This document shows positions 48,635 through 60,559 of a DNA stretch of 64,000 bases, one piece after another; the first letter of the stretch is position 1; each line of letters opens with the position of its first letter. The notes under the pieces were generated by a model. The model ran no database searches and was not told the DNA's origin. It was given only the letters and a program-made list of their open reading frames with translations. Position numbers and translations under genes: made by a program. Source of the DNA: Microbispora sp. H13382 (GTDB lineage Bacteria; Actinomycetota; Actinomycetes; Streptosporangiales; Streptosporangiaceae). The stretch is from NCBI RefSeq assembly GCF_014161445.1, contig NZ_JABBXA010000031.1, forward strand, positions 20,862 to 84,861, given 5' to 3'.

Positions 48635-49348
48635 ATGGATACCACCGCGCACATCGGTCTGACCGAAGAGACGGACCCCTACTGCGTCACGGCGGAGGAC
48701 GCCGTCAGGATGCTGTCCGGAGCCCCCTGGCGCCGATACGCCGTGATCGGGGACAGCCTGTCGGCCGGCACCGGGGATCCCAGCCCGGGCTATCTCGACC
48801 AGGGGTGGTCCGACCGGCTCGCCGGCATCCTGCGGCGTGTCCGGCCGGACCTGGAGTACCTGAACACGGCGGAGATCGGGGCGACCACCGGCGAGACGCT
48901 CGACAAGCAGGCCGGGCGGATGCTCGAGTTCGAGCCCGATCTCCTGCACGTGCCGTGCGGGGCCAACGACATCATCCGCAGGCAGCCGGACTTCGGCGAG
49001 ATCGAGGCGACGCTGCGGCGCATGTACGACCTGGCGGCGGGGACCGGCGCGCGGCTGACCACGTTCACCCTGGGCCGGGCCTTCGTCGTGCCGGTCTTCC
49101 CCGACTGGCACGACCGGGTCACCACGCTGAACGACATGGTCCGCCGCCTGGCCGCCGAGTACGGCGCCGTCGTCATCGACATGTGGAGCCACCCGGTCAA
49201 CGACCGCGACACGCTGCTGAGCGCCGACCGCATCCACTTCTCCACGTCCGGGCAGGCGGTGATGGCGGCGGAGATGGTCAGGGCGCTGGCCGGCGTCCTC
49301 GGCCGCGACCGGCTCGGGTCCGGCGACGACGCTCCCCGGCACACCTGA
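48635..49348 (+). CDS. SGNH/GDSL hydrolase
   Basis: The 237-aa protein has all four SGNH blocks: Ser41 in VIGDSLSAG, Gly82 in AEIGATT, Asn111 in CGANDI, and Asp198-x-x-His201 in SADRIHFS. There is no signal peptide, so it acts in the cytoplasm as an esterase or acylhydrolase. The ATG at 48635 has no Shine-Dalgarno sequence, and the predicted transcription start is close, so the mRNA is nearly leaderless. The TetR-type operator in its promoter ties it to the exporter and repressor downstream. It may modify or detoxify the cluster product. Confidence 0.88.
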   Translation: MDTTAHIGLTEETDPYCVTAEDAVRMLSGAPWRRYAVIGDSLSAGTGDPSPGYLDQGWSDRLAGILRRVRPDLEYLNTAEIGATTGETLDKQAGRMLEFEPDLLHVPCGANDIIRRQPDFGEIEATLRRMYDLAAGTGARLTTFTLGRAFVVPVFPDWHDRVTTLNDMVRRLAAEYGAVVIDMWSHPVNDRDTLLSADRIHFSTSGQAVMAAEMVRALAGVLGRDRLGSGDDAPRHT

Positions 49349-49407
49349 CAGGCCCCACCTGACCGGCCCCACCTGACCGGCCACACCTCTCGGTCCCGCC
49401 TCCGCGC

Positions 49408-49437
49408 ACGGGCCGGCGGCTCTCGCCGCCGGCCCGT
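49408..49437 (+). terminator. Terminator of the SGNH hydrolase gene
   Basis: Perfect 13-bp arms (49408-49420 and 49425-49437, ACGGGCCGGCGGC and its complement) enclose a TCTC loop. It sits 60 bp past the stop and just before the MFS promoter region. Confidence 0.85.
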
Positions 49438-49462
49438 CGTCGCGAGAGCGTTGAAGAAGAAA

Positions 49463-49476
49463 TACGTACGGGCGTA
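49463..49476. promoter_or_regulatory. TetR-type operator at the MFS exporter promoter
   Basis: TACGTACGGGCGTA has the TACG-N6-CGTA frame of the sites at 48611 and 51734. It is flanked by AAGAAGA (49454-49460) and TCTTCTT (49480-49486), which lengthen the dyad. It lies about 100 bp before the GTG at 49577. Confidence 0.6.
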
Positions 49477-49576
49477 TGCTCTTCTTGTTCTCTTCGTGTC
49501 CCGTCGTGCCGAGAGCCGGCGGGGATTCCCACGTACGGCAGGCGCAGTGCGAGAGGCGCAGGAACAGGGAGGTCAT

Positions 49577-51031
49577 GTGACCAAGGACCGGCAACAGGTG
49601 ATCGCCCCCGCGGCGCCGACGGAGGAGGCGGCGATCCCCTGGGGTGCGATGTCGCTCGTCATGGTCGGCATGTTCATGGCGATCCTCGACTCGTTCATCG
49701 TCGTGGTGGCGGCCCCGTCGATCGCGGCGGATCTCAACGCCTCCGTCGGCGACCTGCAATGGATCCTGGCCGCATACCAGCTCAGCTACGCGACCCTGAT
49801 GATCACGGGTGGCCGCGTGGCGGACCTGTTCGGCCGCAAGCGGATCTACATCCTGGGCATGGGAATATTCACGCTGTCCTCCATCGCGTGCGCGATGGCG
49901 CCGAGCCCGGGAACGCTCATCGCCGCGCGTGTCGTCCAGGGCGTGGGCGCGGCCCTGATGGTCCCCCAGGTGTTCGCCGTCGTCACGGTGCTGGTCCCCG
50001 AGAAGGGAAGACACCGGGTCTTCGGCGTCCTGGGCGTCGTGATCGGCATGGCCACGATCAGCGGCCAGCTCGTCGGCGGCCTGCTGATCGGAGCCGACAT
50101 CTTCGGGTCCGACTGGCGGGCGGTGTTCTGGGTCAACGTGCCGATCGGCGTCGTCACGCTCCTGCTCGCCCTGGCGTACGTCCCGGAGTCGCGGTCTCCG
50201 GCGGCTCGCAAGCTCGACATCCCCGGAATGCTGGCGCTCAGCGTCGCGCTGCTGCTGGCGGTCTTCCCGCTGATCCAGGGGCGGGAGGAAGGCTGGCCGT
50301 GGTGGATCTGGGCGTGTTTCGCCGCGAGCCTGATCGCGTTCGGGGTCTTCGTCGTGGTCGAGCGCGCCGTGGCCGCCCGCGGCGGCGATCCGCTGATGAC
50401 GCTGTCGCTGTTCGCCCAGCGCTCGTTCTCGCTGGGCATCGTGCTGGTCCTGGCCGTGTACGCGCTGCTCAGCTCGTACTACCTGTCGCTGTCGGTCGCC
50501 ATGCAGCAGGGTCTCGGCATGTCGGCGCTGGGCGCGGGGCTGGTGTACACGCCCGCCGCGACCGTCTTCTTCATCTTCAGCATGGTGGCGGGCCGGCTCG
50601 TACCGAGGTACGGCCGGCGCGTGCTCGAGGTCGGTGCGATCATCCTGGCCCTCGGATACCTGACGACGACGCTCGTGCTGCTGTTCGGCCCGCGGCTCAC
50701 CCCGGCGCTGGTGATCCCCACGCTCATGCTGCAGAGCGTCGGAGGCGGGCTGCTCATCACGCCCCTGCTGAACACCGTGCTGAGCCGGATCAAGCCGGAG
50801 TCGGTCGGGATGGCCTCCGGGTCGCTGTCCACGGCTCAGCAGGTCGGCGGCGCGCTCGGCGTCGCCGTGATCGGCGCGGTGTTCTTCAACTCCTTCCACC
50901 CGCAGGCGGACGGACCGGTGGAGGCCGCGGGGCACGCCTTCGCGATGGCGTCGCTGGGCACGTTCGTGGTCGCCGCGGTGACCGCCGTCCTCATCTTCCT
51001 GTTGCCCAAGCAGGCCAGGGCAGGCCGATGA
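49577..51031 (+). CDS. DHA2-family (14-TM) MFS drug exporter
   Basis: The 484-aa protein starts at GTG 49577 behind GGGAGG; a longer frame upstream runs through the operator and is rejected. Hydrophobic segments number about 14. Motifs include LDSFIVVVAAPSIAADL in TM1 (motif D1 of DHA2 transporters), GGRVADLFGRKRIY (motif A) and ARVVQGVGAALMVPQ (motif B/C region). The closing half contains SVGMASGSLSTAQQVGGALGVAV. It is a proton-driven multidrug or product exporter in the membrane. Control by the adjacent TetR is indicated by the shared operator. Confidence 0.93.
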   Translation: MTKDRQQVIAPAAPTEEAAIPWGAMSLVMVGMFMAILDSFIVVVAAPSIAADLNASVGDLQWILAAYQLSYATLMITGGRVADLFGRKRIYILGMGIFTLSSIACAMAPSPGTLIAARVVQGVGAALMVPQVFAVVTVLVPEKGRHRVFGVLGVVIGMATISGQLVGGLLIGADIFGSDWRAVFWVNVPIGVVTLLLALAYVPESRSPAARKLDIPGMLALSVALLLAVFPLIQGREEGWPWWIWACFAASLIAFGVFVVVERAVAARGGDPLMTLSLFAQRSFSLGIVLVLAVYALLSSYYLSLSVAMQQGLGMSALGAGLVYTPAATVFFIFSMVAGRLVPRYGRRVLEVGAIILALGYLTTTLVLLFGPRLTPALVIPTLMLQSVGGGLLITPLLNTVLSRIKPESVGMASGSLSTAQQVGGALGVAVIGAVFFNSFHPQADGPVEAAGHAFAMASLGTFVVAAVTAVLIFLLPKQARAGR

Positions 51032-51037
51032 GGCGAT

Positions 51038-51064
51038 GACCGGCCCTCCCCGGGAGGGCCGGTC
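51038..51064. terminator. Bidirectional terminator between MFS and tetR
   Basis: GACCGGCCCTCC (51038-51049) pairs with GGAGGGCCGGTC (51053-51064) around a 3-nt loop. It separates the convergent exporter and tetR genes and includes the first two bases of the tetR stop. Confidence 0.8.
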
Positions 51065-51722
51065 AGAGGCCCAGCATCCCGTTCACGGCACGGTAGACCT
51101 TGTCCACCACGTCGGCGTCTCCCATGCGCAGGGCGGTGTTGGCGGCGCACAGCAGTGCGTCGATCTGGAAGGCGGCGAGCTGGGTGTCCAGACCGGAGAC
51201 CTCGCCCTCGGCGACGGCGTGCCCCAGCTCGCCCGCGATGGTCGCGACCCACTCCTGCTGGTCGCGGAACAGCGCGTCGCGGATCGGGCCCGGCCTGCTG
51301 TCGAAGTCCGCCAGGTTCGCGGCCCGGAAACAGCCGCCGGCGAACAGCGGAGCCGTGGCGTACTCGGTCCAGTGGTCGAGCAGCGCGCGCAGCCGGGCGA
51401 CGCCCGGCTGCGCCGACCGGGTCGGCCGGATGACCGCGTCGATGAACAGGCGGCGCGCGTACTCGATGGTGGCGAGCTGGAGCGTCTCCTTGCTCTTGAA
51501 GAGGGTCTGGATGCCGGCCTTGCTGAGCCCGGTCTCGGTGGCGAGCCGTCCGAAGGAGACGTTCTCGAGACCCTCCAGCGAGGCCAGGTCGACCGCGTGC
51601 CGCAGGACGCGCTCGCGTGTCCTGGCACCGCGCAGCAGGCGTTTGTCCGTGACCCCGGTCTTTCCCCGCAGGAGAGCCTGACCGGGTGCGATCGTGTCAT
51701 CGTGCGGCGCGACGGGATCCAC
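51063..51722 (-). CDS. TetR-family repressor of the exporter/hydrolase regulon
   Basis: The 219-aa protein has an N-terminal HTH: RERVLRHAVDLASLEGLENV, then SFGRLATETGLSKAGIQTLFKSKETLQLA. A TetR_C-type ligand domain follows. The GTG at 51722 is chosen because GGGGAG lies four bases upstream; the ATG at 51734 coincides with the operator end and has no ribosome site, although a leaderless start there is possible. A TACGGTCGATCGTA dyad sits across its promoter, consistent with autoregulation. It is convergent with the MFS gene. Confidence 0.9.
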   Translation of the reverse strand: MDPVAPHDDTIAPGQALLRGKTGVTDKRLLRGARTRERVLRHAVDLASLEGLENVSFGRLATETGLSKAGIQTLFKSKETLQLATIEYARRLFIDAVIRPTRSAQPGVARLRALLDHWTEYATAPLFAGGCFRAANLADFDSRPGPIRDALFRDQQEWVATIAGELGHAVAEGEVSGLDTQLAAFQIDALLCAANTALRMGDADVVDKVYRAVNGMLGL

Positions 51723-51733
51723 AGCACTCCCCA

Positions 51734-51747
51734 TACGATCGACCGTA
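51734..51747. promoter_or_regulatory. Autoregulatory TetR operator
   Basis: TACGATCGACCGTA is the reverse complement of the site at 48611-48624, all 14 bases identical. It lies 11 bp upstream of the chosen GTG start of tetR, downstream of a -10-like TATGGT on that strand. Confidence 0.72.
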
Positions 51748-52042
51748 CACCATAAGTCCTCACCCCGATCGGCCGCAGGCAAACGCGAGGACCCGGATCC
51801 GCCGTCATTCCCCCGACCGGCCTCGGCGCGACCTACTCGATCGACCGGGTAGCTGCTCGAACGTGCGGGTCCCCCCTGGAGATTCCCTCTGGTTAGACTC
51901 CTGCCGATGACAATTCGGTGAGATCCACCTTTTACTCGTCGCCAGAGGCCTTGACCTGCCGCCGGGGAGGATGTCCCGTTCCTCCGCCGGTGATGCGGCA
52001 ACTATGTGGCACAGCCTGTTTTCCACTAGGGGGAAGTGAACT

Positions 52043-52951
52043 GTGGCGATCGTTGGCATAGATATTCTCGGCCCACTGCGAGTCAGGTTCTCCAATTGCG
52101 AGGCGGCACCGACCGGAGCGAAGCTGAGGAGTCTTTTCGCCATTCTCGCGTTCCGCGCCGGCCATACGGTGATGCGCGACGAACTCATCGACGAACTCGA
52201 CCTGATGAACACCACCGACGACGCCGTCAACGCCCTGCACGCGCACCTGGCCCGGCTCCGCCGCTGGCTGCGGCACTACGGCCGGGAATCCGACCTGATC
52301 GAGACGGTCGGCTCCGACTACCGGCTCAACCTGGACCGGGGCACGGTGGACGCGCACCGGTTCGTCAATCTCACCGAGCGCGCGCTGGAACTGGCGCCGG
52401 GAACTCCCTCGGTGGTCGCGAGCATCCTCAAGGACGCGCTCTGCCTGTGGCGCGGCGATGCCATGCTCGACGCCCTCGACGGCCGGCTGGGTGCCGCGGC
52501 GGCCAACGAACTCGACAACTGGCGCGCGGTCGCGCGGGAGACGCTGATCGACGCGTGGCTCTGTCTCGGCAGCAACCAGCAGGTGGTGCTGAACGCCAGG
52601 AAGTTCATCGCCGAGAATCCGCTGAACGAGATGATGCACGCCCGGCACATTCGCGCGCTGTGCCGGATGGGCCGGTACGCCGAGGCGATCGAGGCCTACA
52701 AGAACGCCGAGAAGGTGCTGAGCGACGAACTGGGCGTCGGGCCGGGCAGCGAGCTCCGTCTCGCCACCGAGGATCTGGCGACCCTCGGCCCGGGCCTGGC
52801 GCTCCCCGCCGAGAGCCGGCGAGGCGCGGCCGACCACGGGGAGCCGACGCCCCACGCCGGACGCGCCACGAGGAAGGCGCCCCGCCCCACGGGTCCGGCC
52901 CGGCCGGACAGGCCCGCGGACCGGTGGGCCGCGCTCGGCGCGGGCCGATGA
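52043..52951 (+). CDS. SARP-family (winged HTH plus BTAD) pathway activator
   Basis: The 302-aa protein has an OmpR-type winged helix at about 5-95 (VGIDILGPLRVRF, GAKLRSLFAILAFRAGHTVMRDELIDEL, ALHAHLARLRRWL). A bacterial transcriptional activation domain follows to residue 250 (LAPGTPSVVASILKDALCLWRGDAM; MMHARHIRALCRMGRYAEAIEAYK) and then a basic, disordered tail. SARPs bind direct heptamer repeats at 11-bp pitch just upstream of -10 elements; such a box precedes the ALDH gene at 31321. No NB-ARC or TPR extension is present, so it is a small SARP like ActII-ORF4. Confidence 0.92.
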   Translation: MAIVGIDILGPLRVRFSNCEAAPTGAKLRSLFAILAFRAGHTVMRDELIDELDLMNTTDDAVNALHAHLARLRRWLRHYGRESDLIETVGSDYRLNLDRGTVDAHRFVNLTERALELAPGTPSVVASILKDALCLWRGDAMLDALDGRLGAAAANELDNWRAVARETLIDAWLCLGSNQQVVLNARKFIAENPLNEMMHARHIRALCRMGRYAEAIEAYKNAEKVLSDELGVGPGSELRLATEDLATLGPGLALPAESRRGAADHGEPTPHAGRATRKAPRPTGPARPDRPADRWAALGAGR

Positions 52952-53245
52952 CCCCCGACGGGAAGCGGCGGGACCACTGCGACCGGCCGCTCCTGCGGCG
53001 GGCAAGCCCGCGCCCGGGCGGTGTCTCCTGACGAAAGCCGGAAGGGCGGGCGGCGACCGCGATACATGACTCGTCGTTTTCCCGGATGAGCAGGCCGCCT
53101 GCCGATTTCTGCCCTTGTCACTGTTTTCCCGATATGCCCGTCTGCGGCGGCGGATTTCCCTGCGGGCGGCCGCCGGGCTTTCGCCGAGACTGGACGGCAC
53201 CGTCGCGCCACCGTTTTATCGCCGCTATGTCACCGCCATGGCGCG

Positions 53246-53557
53246 ATGTCCTGGCCTGCGACGGCGGCGTATCGCCCCGACCACGCGTCGTGGCTGCGCA
53301 ACGTCCTGCGTACGGCCCTGCTGCACCTGACGGGCGAGCGCCTGCGCGTGACCGTGCTCGCCTGCGCCCGTTTCTCTTCGTTCAACAGGGCTGTCGCGGA
53401 CGTCCTCGCCGAGCGGTGGGCGGAGGCGGCGTCGCGGCTCGCCGTGGCGGAGGTCCGGCAGGTCGTCTCCTACCTCGACACGTGGGCCCCGGCGGCCTTC
53501 CCGGCACAGGCCTGCCCGGATGAAGCTCCGAGGGCCGACGGATGGACCGCGTGGTGA
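53246..53557 (+). CDS. Possible short hypothetical protein downstream of the SARP gene
   Basis: The 103-aa frame has strong G/C third positions from about 53275 to 53520. It reads as a plausible helical protein (HASWLRNVLRTALLHLTGERLR, then VTVLACARFSSFNRAVADVLAERWAEAA). No family is recognised and the ATG at 53246 has no ribosome site; it may be a remnant of a longer gene. The rest of the 52952-53667 interval (717 bp) shows no other coding signal. The neighbours on either side are unrelated. Confidence 0.35.
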   Translation: MSWPATAAYRPDHASWLRNVLRTALLHLTGERLRVTVLACARFSSFNRAVADVLAERWAEAASRLAVAEVRQVVSYLDTWAPAAFPAQACPDEAPRADGWTAW

Positions 53558-53667
53558 CGGGCTGCCTCGAAGCGGCCTCCGCGGTTCTCCCGGGCGTCAC
53601 AGGCGCCGGCGGCGAGCCGCGCGGGGCCGTACCGGGCCCGGCGCGATGGCCGGAGTAATGTTCTGGC

Positions 53668-54630
53668 ATGTTCGCCGTCACCGTCACTCAGACCGATCCG
53701 GACGACCCGCTCAAGGGCCTGACGCTCGGGGAGCACCCCGAGCCGGCCGTGCCGGAAGGATGGACGACCGTCACGGTCCGGGCCGCCGCGCTCAACCATC
53801 ACGACCTGTGGACCCTCAAGGGGGTGGGGATCAGCCAGGACCGGCTGCCGATCGTGCTCGGCTGCGACGCGGCGGGTGTGGACGAGGACGGCAACGAGGT
53901 CATCGTCCATTCCGTGATCGGCACTCCGGTCGACGGGGACGAGACCCTCGACCCGGCGCGTTCGCTGCTGTCGGAGAAGTACGACGGGACGTTCGCCGAG
54001 AAGGTCGCGGTGCCCCGCCGCAACCTGGTGCCCAAGCCCGCGGCGATCACCTTCGAGGAGGCCGCCTGCCTGCCCACGGCCTGGCTGACGGCCTACCGCA
54101 TGCTCTTCGACAAGGCCGGGCTGGAGCCGGGCTCGACCATCCTGGTCCAGGGCGCCGGTGGCGGCGTGGCGACCGCGCTGATCGCGCTCGGCCGGGCCGG
54201 CGGCTTCCGCGTCTGGGCGACCAGCCGCTCGCAGGACAAGCGGGAACGGGCCCTCGCGCTCGGCGCTGACCGGGTCTTCGAGACGGGCGCCCGGCTGCCC
54301 GAGCGGGTGGACGCCGTCATGGAGACGGTCGGCGAGGCCACCTGGAAGCACTCGCTGAGCTCCCTGCGCCCGGGTGGCCGGATCGTCACCTGCGGCGCGA
54401 CGAGCGGCATGGTCGCCGCGACGCAGCTCGCGCAGGTCTATTTCCTGCAGAAGTCGATCATCGGGTCCACGATGGGCACGCGCGGGCAGCTCGGGCGGCT
54501 CGCGGTGTTCCTGGAGCAGACGGGCGTCCGGCCGGCGATCGACCGGGTGCTGCCGCTGACCGAGGCGGAGGAGGGGTTCGCCGCCATGCATCGCGGCGAG
54601 GTCTTCGGCAAGGTGGTCTTCACGCTCTGA
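53668..54630 (+). CDS. Zinc-type alcohol dehydrogenase / quinone oxidoreductase family protein
   Basis: The 320-aa MDR protein has the GroES-like N-terminal domain (AAALNHHDLWTLKGVG, PIVLGCDAAGVDEDG). The NADP Rossmann domain contains ILVQGAGGGVATALIALG (about 162-179), and LRPGGRIVTCGATSG follows. The structural-zinc Cys cluster is missing, and the catalytic zinc ligands are incomplete, as in quinone oxidoreductases. It probably reduces enones or quinones with NADPH. It stands alone between the cluster edge and the convergent PadR operon. Confidence 0.88.
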   Translation: MFAVTVTQTDPDDPLKGLTLGEHPEPAVPEGWTTVTVRAAALNHHDLWTLKGVGISQDRLPIVLGCDAAGVDEDGNEVIVHSVIGTPVDGDETLDPARSLLSEKYDGTFAEKVAVPRRNLVPKPAAITFEEAACLPTAWLTAYRMLFDKAGLEPGSTILVQGAGGGVATALIALGRAGGFRVWATSRSQDKRERALALGADRVFETGARLPERVDAVMETVGEATWKHSLSSLRPGGRIVTCGATSGMVAATQLAQVYFLQKSIIGSTMGTRGQLGRLAVFLEQTGVRPAIDRVLPLTEAEEGFAAMHRGEVFGKVVFTL

Positions 54631-54694
54631 CGGGGGCCCGTGCGGGGTGGGCGGCGCTCTCGTCGCCGCCCTCCCGCCGCGTCGTAGGGGGACG

Positions 54695-55435
54695 TCAGGG
54701 GTGCAGGGCCCGGCGGATGCGCTCGGCGGCCTCGTCGAGGGCGGCCCGGCACTCGGCCACGGCGCGCTCGTCCGGCACGCCGGCATCCGAGGTCCGGTGG
54801 ACGTCGGCGACGAAGTCGGCCAGCATCCGGCTGAGCTCGGCGTCGTGGCCGCCCTGCCGGCCGCCGCCGAACCCCCAGGACTCCTCCCAGACGCGGCGCC
54901 ACTCGTGCTGCCAGCGCTCGCTCTCCTCCTGCCACTGGCGCTTGTGGCGGCGCCACTCCTCCTTCTGCCTGCGCCACTCCTCCTTGGCGTGGTCGCGCTG
55001 CCGCCGCCAGTCCTCCTTCTGCTCACGCCGCTGGTCGCGGTTGTCGTGGCCGATGTCCCTGGCCATCTGGGTGAGCTCCTCGCGCAGGGAACGCACGGTC
55101 TGCCGCACGTCCTCCTTGACCTCGCGCGCGATGTCCTGGACCGAGGCGGTGATCTCCTGTTCGAGGTCGGCCAACTCGTCCATCCGGTCGTTGAGCTCGG
55201 CCCGGCCCTTGTCGGTGAGGGTGAAGACCTTCTTGCCGTCCACGACCTCGTGGGTGACCAGGCCCTCGTCCTCCAGCCGGGCCAGCCGGGGATAGATCGT
55301 GCCGGGAGAGGGGGAGTAGACGCCGAGGAAACGGTCCTGCAGGAGCCGGATGACCTCGTAGCCGTGCCGCGGGCTCTCCTCCAGCAACTTCAGCAGGTAC
55401 AACCGCAACCGGCCATGCCCGAAAACAGGACTCAT
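54695..55435 (-). CDS. PadR-family regulator with long charged coiled-coil tail
   Basis: The 246-aa protein has an N-terminal PadR winged helix (LRLYLLKLLEESPRHGYEVIRLL; YSPSPGTIYPRLARLEDEGLVTHE; KVFTLTDKGRAELNDR). An Arg/Glu/Gln/Trp-rich helix of about 100 residues follows, with repeated EEWRRQ-type units (about 115-205), and a short C-terminal helix. The repeat-rich coiled coil is much longer than in classical PadR proteins and may serve multimerisation. It is the second gene of the operon with the DUF4097 protein (ATGA overlap). PadR repressors often control their own operon. Confidence 0.88.
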   Translation of the reverse strand: MSPVFGHGRLRLYLLKLLEESPRHGYEVIRLLQDRFLGVYSPSPGTIYPRLARLEDEGLVTHEVVDGKKVFTLTDKGRAELNDRMDELADLEQEITASVQDIAREVKEDVRQTVRSLREELTQMARDIGHDNRDQRREQKEDWRRQRDHAKEEWRRQKEEWRRHKRQWQEESERWQHEWRRVWEESWGFGGGRQGGHDAELSRMLADFVADVHRTSDAGVPDERAVAECRAALDEAAERIRRALHP

Positions 55436-56253
55436 GCCTTCTCCTCTGCTCGCCTGCCGGCGGGCTGGCCGCACAGCAGGGTGACTGCGCCGGACACCGT
55501 GGTCGCCGACAGGGACGCCATGCCGCCGCCCAGCCGGCCGTCGAGCGAGCGGGCTCCCGGCATCGCGGAGGCGCGCAGCTCGGGGAAGGCCGAGTCGACC
55601 CTGCCCGAGGTCGAGTGGACGGACACGTCGGCGTCCACGTCCTGCGGGAGCCGTACGACGATCGTGCCCGACATGCTGTGCAGCGTGACGTGACCGGTGG
55701 GCTCCAGGTCCAGGTCCGCGGTGACGCGCCCGGACACCGTGTTCGCGCGCAGCCGCCGCAGCCGGCCGGCGGCGACCGTGAGCTCGCCCGAGACGCTGGA
55801 GAAGGACAGGTCGCCCACCAGCCCCCGGCTCTCCACCGAGCCCGAGACCGTCTCGGCCTGCACCTCGCCGCTGACGCCGTCGAGGACGATGTCCCCGGAC
55901 ACGGCCTTCACGCCGGTGATCCCCTCCATGCCCGCGACGACGGCGGAGGCGGAGACGACCCCGGCCTGGACGGGACACGTCCTCGGCACGGTGAGCGTCA
56001 GCGTGGTCCTGCGCGGGCCCGGGCGCAGCCACCCCAGGATGCCGTCCCATGTCAGGTCCTTGTACGCGACCGTCAGGCGGCCGTCGTCGTCGTGGGTCAC
56101 CACGAGTGGCGCGCCGTCCACCTCCGTCACTTCGAGTGTCGGCGGGCCGTCGCTGGCCAGCACGGCCAGCCGGCCGGCCACGACGCGTACGTTGAGTGCG
56201 GTGACCTCTCCGAACGTGAGCCGTCCGGGAGAGTCGATCGTGTATTGGGGCAT
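55432..56253 (-). CDS. DUF4097-family beta-helical (adhesin-like) protein
   Basis: The 273-aa protein is made of short strands that repeat about every 20 residues (VKAVSGDIVLDGVSGEVQAE; TVSGSVESRGLVGDLSFSSV; SGTIVVRLPQDVDADVSVHS), the pattern of DUF4097 right-handed beta-helix proteins. There is no signal peptide or membrane segment, so it is probably cytosolic. Such genes are regularly paired with PadR regulators in actinomycetes and their role is not established; envelope-stress reporting has been suggested for membrane-linked forms. It leads the operon, with two AAGA-YATATC direct repeats upstream. Confidence 0.83.
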   Translation of the reverse strand: MPQYTIDSPGRLTFGEVTALNVRVVAGRLAVLASDGPPTLEVTEVDGAPLVVTHDDDGRLTVAYKDLTWDGILGWLRPGPRRTTLTLTVPRTCPVQAGVVSASAVVAGMEGITGVKAVSGDIVLDGVSGEVQAETVSGSVESRGLVGDLSFSSVSGELTVAAGRLRRLRANTVSGRVTADLDLEPTGHVTLHSMSGTIVVRLPQDVDADVSVHSTSGRVDSAFPELRASAMPGARSLDGRLGGGMASLSATTVSGAVTLLCGQPAGRRAEEKA

Positions 56254-56319
56254 CGCTCGGGCCCTTCCACGCGAAGTCCTGCGTCCCCGCGGACACCGCG
56301 CGGACGTACCATCACAAAC

Positions 56320-56360
56320 AAGATATATCTCGTTCGCGAAAAGTCAAGACATATCGCGTT
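56320..56360 (-). promoter_or_regulatory. Direct-repeat operator candidate of the DUF4097-PadR operon
   Basis: AAGATATATCTCGTT (56320-56334) and AAGACATATCGCGTT (56346-56360) agree at 13 of 15 positions and are 26 bp apart. They lie 67-107 bp upstream of the operon start, in an AT-rich island. PadR proteins often bind AT-rich ATATC-type sites, so autoregulation is likely. Confidence 0.6.
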
Positions 56361-56411
56361 TGCCCGGGCTCCCCGGCCGGGCGGAGCGGGCCTCGTCAGT
56401 CGTCGTCTCCC

Positions 56412-56588
56412 TCAGTCGTCGTCCTCGTCAAGGCGGGCGAGCCAGGTGGCCAGCCGCTCCACGGGCACCTCGAACTCGGGGTTGAGGTCCACGAACTCGC
56501 GCAGCCGCTCCGCGAGCCAGCCCACGCTGACCTCCTCCTCGCCGCGGCGCTCGACGAGCTCCTCGATCCCCCTGTCGGTGAAGTACAT
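56412..56588 (-). CDS. 58-aa DUF6104-like small acidic protein
   Basis: The frame starts with ATG at 56588 behind GGAGCGAGGT and reads MYFTDRGIEELVERRGEEEV, then SVGWLAERLREFVDLNPEFE, and ends LATWLARLDEDD. It is helical, strongly acidic, and has three evenly spaced Trp/Leu blocks. Streptomyces carry an equivalent small gene next to the 2-oxoglutarate dehydrogenase gene, here 84 bp upstream on the same strand. The function is unknown. It is separated from kgd by a strong terminator, so it probably has its own promoter. Confidence 0.85.
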   Translation of the reverse strand: MYFTDRGIEELVERRGEEEVSVGWLAERLREFVDLNPEFEVPVERLATWLARLDEDDD

Positions 56589-56622
56589 ACCTCGCTCCAG
56601 TACATGGCCTGATTCATGGAGA

Positions 56623-56650
56623 GAGGTCCCCCACGGATGTGGGGGACCTC
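56623..56650 (-). terminator. Terminator of kgd
   Basis: Perfect 12-bp arms (56623-56634 and 56639-56650, GAGGTCCCCCAC and its complement) hold a GGAT loop, 22 bp beyond the kgd stop. Confidence 0.85.
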
Positions 56651-56672
56651 CTCAGTCGTACGAAACCTCCGG

Positions 56673-60362
<3,690 letters not shown>

Positions 60363-60559
60363 GGCGGAAATCGCCCTCTTCCGCAGATCGGCGTTGATGT
60401 TTGGTGAACCTGTCCAAGGCTACTCGCCTCGCACACCGAGGTGCGCCCCGGCGGGTCGCAGGTCCCGGCCCATCCTCCCAGGATCGATAAAACAGGTCAC
60501 GCGCGGATAGTCCGTCTGGGTGGTGAGGTGTCCCTTACCATCTGGTCACATCGACTGGG

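Noticed and set aside
49342..49383. Three near-repeats of CACCTGACCGGCCC after the SGNH gene
   Set aside because: They are short, imperfect and GC-rich with no spacing that suggests a site; probably slippage in spacer DNA.
49451..49576. TTG-started extension of the MFS exporter
   Set aside because: It would translate through the operator and promoter and has no ribosome site; GTG 49577 has GGGAGG and gives a normal DHA2 N-terminus.
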